Assembly (NCBI GenBank): GCA_000492175.2
Contig: CP097573.1
Span: 2,666,001 to 2,730,000 of the forward strand
Length of the DNA: 64,000 nucleotides
Reading direction: 5' to 3'
Source: Firmicutes bacterium ASF500
GTDB taxonomy: Bacteria; Bacillota; Clostridia; Oscillospirales; Oscillospiraceae
Shown: in pieces, positions 41,698 to 50,760 of the stretch
How the letters are laid out: each line of letters opens with the position of its first letter
Numbering within the stretch: the first letter of the stretch is position 1
Notes under the pieces: generated by a model
The model's database searches: none
Told to the model about the DNA's origin: nothing
What the model saw: only the letters and a program-made list of their open reading frames with translations
Translations under genes and position numbers: made by a program

Positions 41698-44046
41698 TTA
41701 AAAATCAGATATCGGGAAGGTCACCACGGCGGTGAACAGGTCTGCATCGGTGGACACTGTCAGCTCGCCGCCGCAGGCCCGGGTGAAGGAATCGGCGATA
41801 GACAGCCCCAGGCCGGAGCCGCCGTCGGTGCGGCTCTCGTCCCCGCGGACGAAGCGGGCGGTGTAGTCCGCGCCCGGCTTGAGCTCGGCGGCGGAGGTGT
41901 TCCGCACGCTGGCGACAGCCTGTCCATCCTTCGCGGTCAGGCTCAGGTACACCCTCGAGCCGGGCAGAGAGTACTTCAAAGCGTTACCGATCAGGTTCTG
42001 GAACACCCGGTACATCCGGTCGCTGTCGGCGGTGATGGGGACCTCCTCCTCGGGGATGGCGGCCCGCAGGGTCAGGCCGCTGTTGTCGATGGCCTGGGCC
42101 ATATCGGCCAGGGTCTGGCGCAGCAACCGGGCGTAATCAAGCCGCTCCAATTTAACAGGGAGTTGTCCCGAAGCCGCCTTGCTCACCTCAAATACGTCCT
42201 GGACCATGGCCTTGAGCCGTTGGGCCTTCTCCCCCATAATCTGGACGTACTCGCTGGCCGGGGGCTCCAGGGGCTCCTGGGCCAGCAGCTCGGTGTAGCT
42301 GATGATGGAAGTGAGAGGGGTTTTCAGGTCGTGGGACACGTTAGTGACCAGCTCCACCTTCATCCGCTCGCTGTGGGTGCGCTCCTCCACCGCCTGGTGC
42401 AGGCCCTGCCGGATGTGGTTCAGGTCGTCGGCCATCTGGTAGAGGTCGCTGTCCTCCCGCAAGGCCAGATCGCTTTCCACCTCCCCCGCCCGAACGGCTG
42501 AGAGCTGTCCGGCCACCGCGCCGAAGTCGGTCCACAGCCGCCGCTGCCGCCAGAAGAACCAGGCGTATACCGCCGCCGCCAGCAGCCAGGGCAGGCCAAA
42601 CAGGTTCCAGATGGCCCAGGAGGGGATATAGAGCTCTACCGTCTGGGCCACCAGGAAGAACAGCACCTCCAGCCACAGTACAAACAGGGCCAGCCCGAGG
42701 AAACCGTTCATCCGGCTCAGCCGCTTTTGCAGGGGGTACTTCAGCTCGTGGACGGCCATCAAACCGAATACGCCTTGTTTCCAGGGGTGTTTATTATACC
42801 GCCAGTCATTGAAAATCAGCAGGTACAGCCCCCAGAACACCGCCAGCAGATTCAGGGAGTGGTCCGCCAGCTCGCCCAGGTACTCCCGCAGCAGCCACCC
42901 GCCGTTTTCCTGGAGGATGGTCACAGCCGTATTGAACTCGCTGTCCTGCTCAACAGCAGAAATTTGGGCATAGCCGTACTCGGAGAGGGCGGCCTCGATT
43001 TCCTCCGGGGGGACCCCCTGCTGTTCCAGTTCAGCGGCAAGGTCGCCGTAGTAGATATCGGCGGAGGAAGCGGTGCCAACGGTCGCCGGAGGCGCGTAGG
43101 CGTAGGTCAGCTCCTGCCACACATCCCCCAGATATTCCATCCGGGGCATGCAGAAGAACACCAGCAGCACAGCGGCCAAGACCTTGGCCTCAAACCAGAT
43201 TTTCCTGGTCCCCCGGGCCAGGGCCATGTCCGCCCTTTTTTTGTCCTTCCGCAGCAGAAGGTACACCAGAAACAGCCCCGCGCCCACGCCCGTGCGGACG
43301 GCGTGGCCCATAATTTCTTCCCGGTAAGCCCCCAGGTTCCGTTTCAGATAGTACAGCTCGTTGTACTCGTTGGACCCGGAGCTGCCGTAGCTGCCCTTGA
43401 TGAAAATTTGCGGGCTGTTGATAACCGCCATGGTCACCTTCACCTTGCTGCCCGCCTCGTCCACGGTGAAATTCTTATAGCCGGGGACATACCACTGATA
43501 GGGCTCGTCGATGCTTGTAAAGCGGTAGTAGCCGTCGCCGTAGAGGTCCAGCTCGCTGCCATCCTTCCAGGCCCGGACCTTCTCCCCGTCGAATTGCAAG
43601 AGAAAGCCGTAGCCCTCGGGCAGCTGGGCCGCTGTGGTAGAGGCGGTCAGCGTGTCGCTGCTGCTGTAAAGGGTCTCCCCCTCCTTTGCCACGGTGTAGA
43701 GGATGTTTTTGTCCTCCTTCATTTTCTCATGGATGCCTTTGGCCCACCGCTCCGCGCCGGTGGAGGGTACCGGGCCGTTTCCGTCGTCCGTGCTGTAGCC
43801 GTAATAGCCGTAGGCCCAGCCCCCGGCCCCCATGGTAATGAGCCGCTCCAGCCGGGAGGAGACAAAGCCCCGAAACTCCGTTGTGTCCCGCCAGTCGGAG
43901 GCGAAGCTGTCGGAGATCCACCGCCGGCTGCCCGAAGAGGTCAGTTTAGTTCCAAAGTACAGCCCTCCCTCCAGAAGCAGAGAGACCCCCAGCAGAAAGG
44001 CCAGAAAGCCAATGATTGATTTACTTTTTTTCCATTTTGTATCCAA
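41698..44046 (-). CDS. membrane sensor histidine kinase
   Basis: 782 aa. One N-terminal membrane helix (IIGFLAFLLGVSLLLEGGLY), a large extracytoplasmic domain (~250 aa), then a further membrane region (several helices ~235-510), and a HisKA/HATPase core: H-box VSHDLKTPLTSIISY (~550), N-box NLIGNALKYS and G-box GGSGLGLSIA. Overlaps its regulator gene by 26 bases. The multi-helix middle recalls sensors of small-molecule or cell-envelope stress; the ligand is unknown. Confidence 0.85.
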   Translation of the reverse strand: MDTKWKKSKSIIGFLAFLLGVSLLLEGGLYFGTKLTSSGSRRWISDSFASDWRDTTEFRGFVSSRLERLITMGAGGWAYGYYGYSTDDGNGPVPSTGAERWAKGIHEKMKEDKNILYTVAKEGETLYSSSDTLTASTTAAQLPEGYGFLLQFDGEKVRAWKDGSELDLYGDGYYRFTSIDEPYQWYVPGYKNFTVDEAGSKVKVTMAVINSPQIFIKGSYGSSGSNEYNELYYLKRNLGAYREEIMGHAVRTGVGAGLFLVYLLLRKDKKRADMALARGTRKIWFEAKVLAAVLLVFFCMPRMEYLGDVWQELTYAYAPPATVGTASSADIYYGDLAAELEQQGVPPEEIEAALSEYGYAQISAVEQDSEFNTAVTILQENGGWLLREYLGELADHSLNLLAVFWGLYLLIFNDWRYNKHPWKQGVFGLMAVHELKYPLQKRLSRMNGFLGLALFVLWLEVLFFLVAQTVELYIPSWAIWNLFGLPWLLAAAVYAWFFWRQRRLWTDFGAVAGQLSAVRAGEVESDLALREDSDLYQMADDLNHIRQGLHQAVEERTHSERMKVELVTNVSHDLKTPLTSIISYTELLAQEPLEPPASEYVQIMGEKAQRLKAMVQDVFEVSKAASGQLPVKLERLDYARLLRQTLADMAQAIDNSGLTLRAAIPEEEVPITADSDRMYRVFQNLIGNALKYSLPGSRVYLSLTAKDGQAVASVRNTSAAELKPGADYTARFVRGDESRTDGGSGLGLSIADSFTRACGGELTVSTDADLFTAVVTFPISDF

Positions 44047-44722
44047 TGCCCCACACCACCTTTAAATAGTCTGGCTCACGAGGATTGAGCTCAATTTTTT
44101 CCCGGATGCGCCGGATGTGCACCATCACGGTGTTCTCGGAGGACCAGGCCTCCTCCCCCCACACCCGGCGGTAGATTTCCTCGGCGGGGAACACCCGGCC
44201 CAGGTTGCGCATGAGCAGGTCCACGATGCCCGTTTCGATGTTGGTGAGCTTCACCGGCTCGCCGTCGGCGGACAGCACCCGGCTGTCCGGGTCGTAGGTC
44301 AGCCGTCCGTTGACGATAAGCCCCGCCGGGGCGGCGTTCACGTCCCCCAGGCGGGTGTACCGCCGCAGCTGACTGCGCACCCGGGCCGCCAGCTCCTGCA
44401 TACTGAAGGGCTTGGTCACATAGTCGTCCGCCCCCATGCTGAGGCCCAGCACCTTGTCGCTCTCCTCACTCTTGGCCGACAGGACGATAATGGGCAGGTT
44501 CCGCCGCTCCCGGATGCGCAGGACGGCGGACAGCCCGTCCAGCCTGGGCATCATCACGTCCATGAGGATCAGCCGCAGGCCGGGGTCTACCGCCTTGTCC
44601 AGCGCCTCCATGCCGTCGTAGGCCCGGAGGACGCGGTATCCCTCCTTCTCCAGGGCGGCGGCAATGGCCCCCACGATCTCACGGTCGTCGTCCACCACCA
44701 GAATGGTCTCTTGTTCGCTCAT
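44021..44722 (-). CDS. OmpR-family response regulator
   Basis: 233 aa: receiver domain with Asp in LILMDVMMPRLDG (~52) and KPFSMQELAAR, then a winged helix DNA-binding domain (LTNIETGIVDLLMRNLGR, VWGEEAWSSENTVMVHIRR). Partner of the adjacent kinase. Confidence 0.9.
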   Translation of the reverse strand: MSEQETILVVDDDREIVGAIAAALEKEGYRVLRAYDGMEALDKAVDPGLRLILMDVMMPRLDGLSAVLRIRERRNLPIIVLSAKSEESDKVLGLSMGADDYVTKPFSMQELAARVRSQLRRYTRLGDVNAAPAGLIVNGRLTYDPDSRVLSADGEPVKLTNIETGIVDLLMRNLGRVFPAEEIYRRVWGEEAWSSENTVMVHIRRIREKIELNPREPDYLKVVWGIGYKMEKK

Positions 44723-44838
44723 TGGGCTCCCTCCTCGTTCGCTGGGGACAGAATATCAAAGATTTCTTACAAAGTCAGTGGGAAAACTCTTACAGATTTC
44801 TTACATTTGAAAAATCCGCCCCGGCGGGGCGGATTGAT

Positions 44839-45402
44839 TTAAAACTGAAATACCGCGCCGGCAACGGCGGCAATGGCGATAAAGGCCACGGGGTGGAGCT
44901 TTTTCAGCTTCTTTTGCTGGGTGCACAGGAAGATAACGGCGGACAGAATCACCACCGGCCAGCGGAGGGTGAAGGCGTGGGTCTCCACGCCGCCCACCGC
45001 GACGAACACCGACAGGGCCACGCTCAGCCCGGCGGCGGCGATCAGCGCCGTGGAGGCGGGCCGCAGGCCCCGGAAAACGGAGTCCACCGTTTTGGACTGG
45101 CGGAATTTTTCCAAAAACCCGGCGATCACAATGATGACGACGATGGACGGGGTGATGAGGCCCAGGGTAGCCAGCACCGCCCCGGGCAGGCCGGCGGTCT
45201 CAAAGCCCACATAGGTAGCCATGTTCACCCCCATGGGGCCGGGGGTGGACTCGGATACGGCAATCATGGTGGTCAGGTCGGCGTTGGTGAACCAGCCCGT
45301 CCGGGTCCCCATGTCCTGGAGGAAGGGGATGGTAGCCAGTCCCCCGCCCACGGCGAAGAGGCCCACCTTGGCAAATTCGAGGAAGAGGAGCGGAAGGGTC
45401 AT
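44839..45402 (-). CDS. chromate transporter, second half gene
   Basis: 187 aa, about six membrane helices; LEFAKVGLFAVGGGLATIPF and SESTPGPMGVNMATYVGFET are ChrA half-domain signatures. Overlaps its partner by 4 bases; short-chain chromate transporters work as a pair. Ends with PVAFIAIAAVAGAVFQF. Confidence 0.85.
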   Translation of the reverse strand: MTLPLLFLEFAKVGLFAVGGGLATIPFLQDMGTRTGWFTNADLTTMIAVSESTPGPMGVNMATYVGFETAGLPGAVLATLGLITPSIVVIIVIAGFLEKFRQSKTVDSVFRGLRPASTALIAAAGLSVALSVFVAVGGVETHAFTLRWPVVILSAVIFLCTQQKKLKKLHPVAFIAIAAVAGAVFQF

Positions 45403-45950
45403 TTCCCCTCACCGCCCTTCTGGATGAGGCCGTAAACCACCCAGCCGATGACTCCGGCGCACACGATAAGGATCACCGGCGACAGCTTGAGGAAGAAGGC
45501 CAGCGCCAGCCCGGCCAGAAAGATGCCTGCGCTGACGGCGTCCTTCAAATTGCTCTTGGCAAGCTTCAGCACGCTGGAGGCGATGAGGGCCACCACGGCG
45601 GCATTGATGCCCGCCAGGGCGTGCTGGACCAGGGGGATGTCGGCGAAGTTGGACAGGAAGGCGGCGATGGCGGTGATGATGACCAGGGAGGGGAACACCA
45701 CCCCCAGGGTGGTGAGGATGCCGCCGGGGACGCCCTTGTGCTTATAGCCAATGAAGGTGGCGGTGTTGACGGCGATGATGCCGGGGGTACACTGGCCCAC
45801 GGCGAAGTAGTCGGTGAGCTCTTCCTCGGTGGCCCAGCCCTTGTTCTCCACCACCTCACGCTGGAGGATGGGGAGCATGGCGTAGCCCCCCCCGAAGGTG
45901 CAGACCCCGATCTTGGCGAAGGTGAGGAAGAGGTCGGCGTAGATGTTCAT
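45399..45950 (-). CDS. chromate transporter, first half gene
   Basis: 183 aa, homologous to the other half (LTFAKIGVCTFGGGYAMLPI, VGQCTPGIIAVNTATFIGYK). Together they make one ChrA-type transporter. Follows ychF by 19 bases on the same strand. Confidence 0.85.
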   Translation of the reverse strand: MNIYADLFLTFAKIGVCTFGGGYAMLPILQREVVENKGWATEEELTDYFAVGQCTPGIIAVNTATFIGYKHKGVPGGILTTLGVVFPSLVIITAIAAFLSNFADIPLVQHALAGINAAVVALIASSVLKLAKSNLKDAVSAGIFLAGLALAFFLKLSPVILIVCAGVIGWVVYGLIQKGGEGK

Positions 45951-45969
45951 ATCGATTCACTCCTACAGA

Positions 45970-47058
45970 TCAGACATTAAACCGGAACAGGATGATGTCT
46001 CCGTCCTGGACCACATACTCTTTGCCCTCGGAGCGGATGAGGCCCTTCTCCCGGGCGGCGGCCATGGTCCCGCAGGCCATCAGGTCGTCGTAGGAGATGA
46101 CCTCGGCCCGGATGAAGCCCCGCTCGAAGTCGGAGTGGATTTTGCCCGCCGCCTGGGGGGCGCGGGTGCCCCGGGTGATGGTCCAGGCCCGGCACTCGTC
46201 CTCGCCGGAGGTGAGATAGGAGATCAGGCCCAGGAGGGTGTAGCTGGCCTTCACCAGCCGGTCCAGGCCGCTCTCGGCGATGCCCAGGTCGTCCAGGAAC
46301 ATCTGCTTTTCCTCCGGCTCCAGCTGGGCGATCTCCGCCTCCAGCTTGGCGCAGACGGGGATCACCTGGGCCCCCTGCTCCTGGGCCCGCTGTTCCACCT
46401 GGCGGTAGTACGCCACGCTCTGGGGGTCGGCGAAGCCGCTCTCGTCCAGGTTGGCGGCGTAGATTACCGGCTTGAGGGACAGCAGCTCGCAGTCGGGGTA
46501 CTCGGCGGCGATATCCACCGCCTCATAGCTCCGGGCGGACTTCCCGTCGTTAAGCCAGGCCCGCAGGCCCTCGAAGTCCTCCGCCTCCTGGAGGAACTTT
46601 TTGTCCCCCTTGGCGGCCTTTTTGGCCTTGTCAATCCGCCGCTCCACCATCTCCAGGTCGGCCATGACCAGCTCCAGGTCGATGGTGTCCATGTCCCGGA
46701 TGGGGTCGGTGGAGCCCTCCACGTGGATTACGTTGTCGTCGTCAAAGCAGCGCACCACATGGACCACGGCGTCGGTGGCCCGGACGTTGCCCAGGAATTT
46801 GTTGCCCAGGCCCTCCCCCCGGCTGGCCCCCTTCACCAGGCCGGCGATGTCCACAAACTCGATCACCGCCGGGGTGGTTTTCTTGGGGTGGTACATCTCG
46901 CTCAGCCGGTCCAGCCGGGCGTCGGGCACCGCCACCATGCCCACGTTGGGGTCGATGGTGCAGAAGGGGTAGTTGGCGCTCTCGGCGCCGGCGTTGGTGA
47001 TGGCGTTGAACAGGGTCGATTTGCCCACATTGGGCAGGCCCAAAATGCCTAATTTCAT
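45970..47058 (-). CDS. ychF: GTP/ATP-binding protein YchF (OLA1 family)
   Basis: 362 aa. P-loop [15 protein letters not shown] (residue 7), switch motif [13 protein letters not shown], NKxD-like NLDESG and TGS domain at the C-terminus. Conserved OBG-family ATPase bound to ribosomes. Followed by the chromate transporter genes. Confidence 0.93.
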   Translation of the reverse strand: MKLGILGLPNVGKSTLFNAITNAGAESANYPFCTIDPNVGMVAVPDARLDRLSEMYHPKKTTPAVIEFVDIAGLVKGASRGEGLGNKFLGNVRATDAVVHVVRCFDDDNVIHVEGSTDPIRDMDTIDLELVMADLEMVERRIDKAKKAAKGDKKFLQEAEDFEGLRAWLNDGKSARSYEAVDIAAEYPDCELLSLKPVIYAANLDESGFADPQSVAYYRQVEQRAQEQGAQVIPVCAKLEAEIAQLEPEEKQMFLDDLGIAESGLDRLVKASYTLLGLISYLTSGEDECRAWTITRGTRAPQAAGKIHSDFERGFIRAEVISYDDLMACGTMAAAREKGLIRSEGKEYVVQDGDIILFRFNV

Positions 47059-47208
47059 CGCAGTTTCCTCTTTCCATATCTATGTTTCTAGGCTATACTA
47101 GTAGAATCAAGCTCAAATATTATACCCGGTTTGCCCCTGGGATGCAAGCCCCTCCAGTCATGTTTTCCCCTTTTGGGGAATAGGCTGTCAGGGCGAAGGA
47201 GGAACACT

Positions 47209-47769
47209 ATGCAGCTGTATGAGCTTTTCATCATCGCGGTCAGCCTGTCCATGGACGCTTTCGCGGTGTCCATCTGCAAGGGGCTGTCCGCCGGACGGCC
47301 CCGGCTGGGCCACTGCCTCACCTGCGGAGCCTGGTTCGGCGGCTTTCAAGGGCTGATGCCTTTCATCGGCTGGCTTCTGGGGGTGCGGTTCCAGGGGCTG
47401 ATCGTCTCCGTTGACCACTGGATCGCCTTTGTCCTGCTGGGGCTGATCGGCTTCAACATGGTGCGGGAGTCCAGAGGGGGTGAGGCGGAGGAGCTGGACT
47501 GCTCCTTCTCCCCCCGGGCCATGCTGCCCCTGGCGGTGGCTACCTCCATCGACGCCCTGGCCGTGGGGGTCACCTTCGCCTTTCTCAAGGTGGACATCGC
47601 CCCCGCCGTGCTGTTCATCGGCGTGACAACCTTTGTCCTGTCCGCCGCGGGGACGAAGATCGGAGCCGCCTTCGGCGTCCGCTTCAAGAGCCGCGCGGAG
47701 CTAGCCGGAGGGCTGGTGCTGATGGGCATGGGGCTGAAGATTCTGGTGGAGCACACCCTCTTGGCCTGA
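47209..47769 (+). CDS. mntP: manganese efflux pump MntP
   Basis: 186 aa from ATG 47209 with AAGGAGGAACACT (an upstream in-frame ATG at 47131 lacks an RBS). Six membrane helices; paired Asp motifs VSLSMDAFAVSICKG and VATSIDALAVGVTFAF. No yybP-ykoY-type Mn riboswitch could be recognised in the 47059-47208 gap. Confidence 0.85.
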   Translation: MQLYELFIIAVSLSMDAFAVSICKGLSAGRPRLGHCLTCGAWFGGFQGLMPFIGWLLGVRFQGLIVSVDHWIAFVLLGLIGFNMVRESRGGEAEELDCSFSPRAMLPLAVATSIDALAVGVTFAFLKVDIAPAVLFIGVTTFVLSAAGTKIGAAFGVRFKSRAELAGGLVLMGMGLKILVEHTLLA

Positions 47770-47795
47770 AAGGAGTGTCCCATTGGCGGATTTCA

Positions 47796-47875
47796 TGTAG
47801 GGGCGGCCTGTGGCCGCCCGTTCCCCAAAAGGCGTCCTTATCTGCGGACGGCGCGCCGGGTCGTCGCGCCCTACA
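47796..47875. repeat. hybrid palindromic repeat (D-like left, B-like right arm)
   Basis: TGTAGGGGCGGCCTGTGGCC at the left and CGGGTCGTCGCGCCCTACA at the right: arms belong to different families. Confidence 0.65.
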
Positions 47876-47888
47876 AAGGGGTACGTCA

Positions 47889-47955
47889 TGTAGGGCAGGG
47901 GTTCTACCCCTGCCTATCCCCGTAAGGGGATAAACGGAATCGGGAGCGAGGCCCC
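47889..47955. repeat. palindromic repeat, inverted copy of the 28.8-kb element arm
   Basis: TGTAGGGCAGGGGTTCTACC and flank GTACGTCA are the complement of 28840-28880, followed by a CCCCGTAAGGGG hairpin and a tail GAATTTATGAGATAGACGTA reminiscent of the outer arm of that element. Confidence 0.6.
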
Positions 47956-47995
47956 TGAATTTATGAGATAGACGTATCCCGGCCCGAACACGGAA

Positions 47996-48024
47996 TTGCG
48001 TTCCCCGGCATATTATGGTATGAT
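47996..48024 (+). promoter_or_regulatory. promoter of the symporter gene
   Basis: TTGCGT (47996-48001), 17-base spacer, TATGAT (48019-48024). Confidence 0.55.
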
Positions 48025-48068
48025 AGAGGACGGCTCCGCCCATTTTGTGTGTAAGAAAGGAAACAGCT

Positions 48069-49259
48069 ATGAAAAAATCCGGAAACCTGCCCCTGCGGCT
48101 GCTCATCGGCGTGATCGCCGGCGCGGCGCTGGGCCTGCTCATCCCCCAGGGGAGCAGCCTGCCCTTCGCGGACGAGGTGGTCAACATCGTCGGCACGGTC
48201 AAATACGTCCTGGGGCAGATCATCAATTTCTGCGTCCCCCTCATTATCATCGGCTTCATCGCCCCCTCCATCACCAAGCTGGGCAGCAACGCCACCCGCC
48301 TGCTGGGGGTGGCAATCGTAATCGCCTATGTGAGCTCGGTGCTGGCCGCGTTCATGTCCATGGGCGCGGGCTACGCCATCATTCCCCACCTGAACATTGC
48401 CGCCGCCGCCGAGGAGGGGGCCGGCCTGCCCGTCCCCTTTGAGCTGGCGATTCCCCAGATCATGCCCGTAATGAGCGCCCTGGTTTTCTCCGTCCTCATC
48501 GGCCTGTCCGCCGTGTGGACCAAGGCCAGGACCATAGCCGCCATCCTGGAGGAGTTCCAAAATATCGTGCTGGATATTGTAAAGCGGGTGGTCATCCCCA
48601 TTCTGCCCTTCTTCATCGCCTCCACCTTCTTCCAGCTGGGCTGGAACGGCTCCATCACCAAGCAGCTGCCCATTTTCCTCATCGCCATTGTCATTGTCAT
48701 GGTGGGCCACTACATCTGGCTGGCCGTCCTCTACGGCGCGGCGGGGGCCTACTCCGGCCGGTCGGGCATTGAGGTCGTCAAGCACTACGGCCCGGCCTAT
48801 CTCACCGCCGTGGGTACCATGTCCTCCGCCGCCACCCTGGCCGTGGCCCTCCAGTGCGCCCACAGGAGCAAAAATCTCCGCTCCGACATGGTGGACTTCG
48901 GCGTCCCCCTGTTCGCCAACATCCACCTGTGCGGCTCGGTGCTCACCGAGGTGTTCTTCTGCATGACCGTCTCCCAGGTGCTCTACGGCGCTCTGCCCGC
49001 CCCCGGCACCATGGCCCTGTTCTGCGTCCTGCTGGCTGTCTTTGCCATCGGAGCCCCCGGCGTCCCCGGCGGCACGGTGGTGGCCTCCCTGGGCCTGATC
49101 TCCGGCGTGCTGGGCTTTGACAACGCCGGCCAAGGCCTGATGCTGGCTATCTTCGCGCTCCAGGACAGCTTCGGCACCGCCTGCAACGTCACCGGCGACG
49201 GCGCCCTGACCCTGATGCTCACCGGCTACGCCGAGAAGCACGGAATCAAAGAGGGATGA
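48069..49259 (+). CDS. dicarboxylate/amino acid:cation (Na+/H+) symporter
   Basis: 396 aa from ATG 48069 (AAGGAAACAGCT upstream). DAACS/GltP-type fold with about ten membrane segments and the signatures PFFIASTFFQLGW, GTMSSAATLAVALQCAHR, GAPGVPGGTVVASLGLISGV and GTACNVTGDGALTLML (ion and substrate loops). Substrate likely an acidic or neutral amino acid. Confidence 0.88.
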   Translation: MKKSGNLPLRLLIGVIAGAALGLLIPQGSSLPFADEVVNIVGTVKYVLGQIINFCVPLIIIGFIAPSITKLGSNATRLLGVAIVIAYVSSVLAAFMSMGAGYAIIPHLNIAAAAEEGAGLPVPFELAIPQIMPVMSALVFSVLIGLSAVWTKARTIAAILEEFQNIVLDIVKRVVIPILPFFIASTFFQLGWNGSITKQLPIFLIAIVIVMVGHYIWLAVLYGAAGAYSGRSGIEVVKHYGPAYLTAVGTMSSAATLAVALQCAHRSKNLRSDMVDFGVPLFANIHLCGSVLTEVFFCMTVSQVLYGALPAPGTMALFCVLLAVFAIGAPGVPGGTVVASLGLISGVLGFDNAGQGLMLAIFALQDSFGTACNVTGDGALTLMLTGYAEKHGIKEG

Positions 49260-49264
49260 AGAAA

Positions 49265-49292
49265 ACAGCTCGGAGCGAAAGCTCCGAGCTGT
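49265..49292. terminator. bidirectional terminator between symporter and bactofilin
   Basis: ACAGCTCGGAG-CGAAAG-CTCCGAGCTGT; closes both convergent genes. Confidence 0.75.
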
Positions 49293-49295
49293 CTG

Positions 49296-49781
49296 TTATA
49301 TCTCTGTATTTAAATCGTAGTCGTCTCCGAAAGAGAGGTCGGCGGAGGAGACTTCGCTCTCCCGGGGGGCGGCGGGGGCCAGCATGGTGCTGCTGCCGTC
49401 CAGACGGCCGTTCTCCACCATCAGAGAGGCGGTGGCCACGTCGCCGTGGATGCTGCCGGTGCGCTCCAAACACAGGTGCTCCCGGGCGGTGACGCTGCCC
49501 GTCAGATCGCCGGCCACCCGCACCGCGTCGGCGGTGACGGGGCCCTGAACAACGCCGCCGTTGGCTACGGTGACGCTGCCCATCAGGTCGACCTCACCCT
49601 CCAGCCGGCCCTCGATCTGAACATTTCCCTCGCCCCGGATGACGCCGGTAAAGGTGATCCCCTTGGCGATGACCGTTGTGCTTTGAGGCTTGGGCAGGGT
49701 GGGAAGCTCGTCAAAGGGCTCCTCCTCAAAGGCGGGCGCGGTGACTGGCTCCTGCTTTGTCTGTGATCCGAATAAACCCAT
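49296..49781 (-). CDS. bactofilin (polymer-forming cytoskeletal protein)
   Basis: 161 aa; start MGLFGSQ at 49781, chosen because AAGGAG is 9 bases upstream (ATG 49787 is too near). Core is the right-handed beta-helix DUF583 repeat pattern (GVIRGEGNVQIEGRLEGEVD, GSVTVANGGVVQGPVTADAV, GSIHGDVATASLMVENG) with disordered ends. Self-assembles into filaments for cell shape or localisation. Confidence 0.88.
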   Translation of the reverse strand: MGLFGSQTKQEPVTAPAFEEEPFDELPTLPKPQSTTVIAKGITFTGVIRGEGNVQIEGRLEGEVDLMGSVTVANGGVVQGPVTADAVRVAGDLTGSVTAREHLCLERTGSIHGDVATASLMVENGRLDGSSTMLAPAAPRESEVSSADLSFGDDYDLNTEI

Positions 49782-50028
49782 AATCATTCACTCCTTAATA
49801 CCGTTGACCGGCGAAACGCCAGACACTGAGACTTTGGGAAGCATTAAAATTATAGCAAATATAATTGGCCCGCGCAAGTGGAAAACCGCACAAAAGAGGG
49901 GACAGGCAAAATTTTTCCCCTCCCGGGCAAAACAGCCGTTGATTTCCCGGCCCGGTCCCGATATAATGGCTGTGGCGCGTCCCGCCCCCTGAGGACGCCA
50001 AAACATCCGCGGAGGACGTGATTCACAG

Positions 50029-50688
50029 ATGAATAAAAAATTCGCAATTTTCGACATGGACGGCACCCTGGTGGACTCGGGCACCGTCTGGGGCCAGACC
50101 TCGGCGGGCTATTTTGCCGGCCTGGGCGTGACCATCCCCGCCAGCCTGATCGAGGAGACCGCCCACCTGTCCATGATGGAGACCGCCGCCCGGTTTGTCC
50201 AGGGCTCCGGCCTGCCCCTGACGCCGGAGGAGGTGGCGGAGGAGATCAACCGCCGCATGGAGCTCCACTACCGCACCGACATCCCCTTGAAGCCGGGGGC
50301 CGCCCCCTTCCTCCGCAGGCTCCAGGCCGCGGGGGTGCGGATGTGCGTGGCCTCGTCCACCGCTCAGCCGCTGATCGAGGCCTGCATCCAGCGGCTGGGG
50401 GTGGGGGACTGCTTTGAATTTCTCCTCTCCTCCGAGGCGGTAGGGGCCGGGAAGGACAGGCCCGACGTCTATCTGGAGGCGGCCCGGCGGCTGGGAGGCG
50501 GGCCCGAGGACACCATTGTCTTTGAGGACCTGCTCTTTGCCGTCCATACGGCCAAGTCCGCCGGGTTCCAGGTGGCCGCTGTCTATGACGAGGCCTCCGC
50601 CGGGGACGAAGCGGCCCTGCGGGAGACCGCCGACTTCTATTTCACCCGCTGGGACGACCCGGCCCTGACCCAATGGCTGGGGGTGTGA
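50029..50688 (+). CDS. HAD-superfamily hydrolase (beta-phosphoglucomutase-like)
   Basis: 219 aa. Motif I FDMDGTLVDSG (Asp10/Asp12), cap domain, motif II ASSTAQ, motif III Lys in GKDRPDVYLEA and motif IV VFEDLL. Phosphatase or phosphomutase, substrate unknown; no linked operon. Confidence 0.85.
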   Translation: MNKKFAIFDMDGTLVDSGTVWGQTSAGYFAGLGVTIPASLIEETAHLSMMETAARFVQGSGLPLTPEEVAEEINRRMELHYRTDIPLKPGAAPFLRRLQAAGVRMCVASSTAQPLIEACIQRLGVGDCFEFLLSSEAVGAGKDRPDVYLEAARRLGGGPEDTIVFEDLLFAVHTAKSAGFQVAAVYDEASAGDEAALRETADFYFTRWDDPALTQWLGV

Positions 50689-50702
50689 CCAGGAAAAGCC
50701 GC

Positions 50703-50731
50703 TTTACCTTTTGGTCGAGATTTGCTATAAT
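50703..50731 (+). promoter_or_regulatory. promoter of the KdpD-like kinase operon
   Basis: TTTACC (50703-50708), 17-base spacer, TATAAT (50726-50731). Confidence 0.65.
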
Positions 50732-50760
50732 TGGTCTGAACACAGAGAGAGGGTGAGGAC

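Noticed and set aside
47059..47208. yybP-ykoY manganese riboswitch upstream of mntP
   Set aside because: Looked for the conserved GGGGAGUAG-type and matching downstream stem; only a short GGGGAATAGG was seen, too little to support it.
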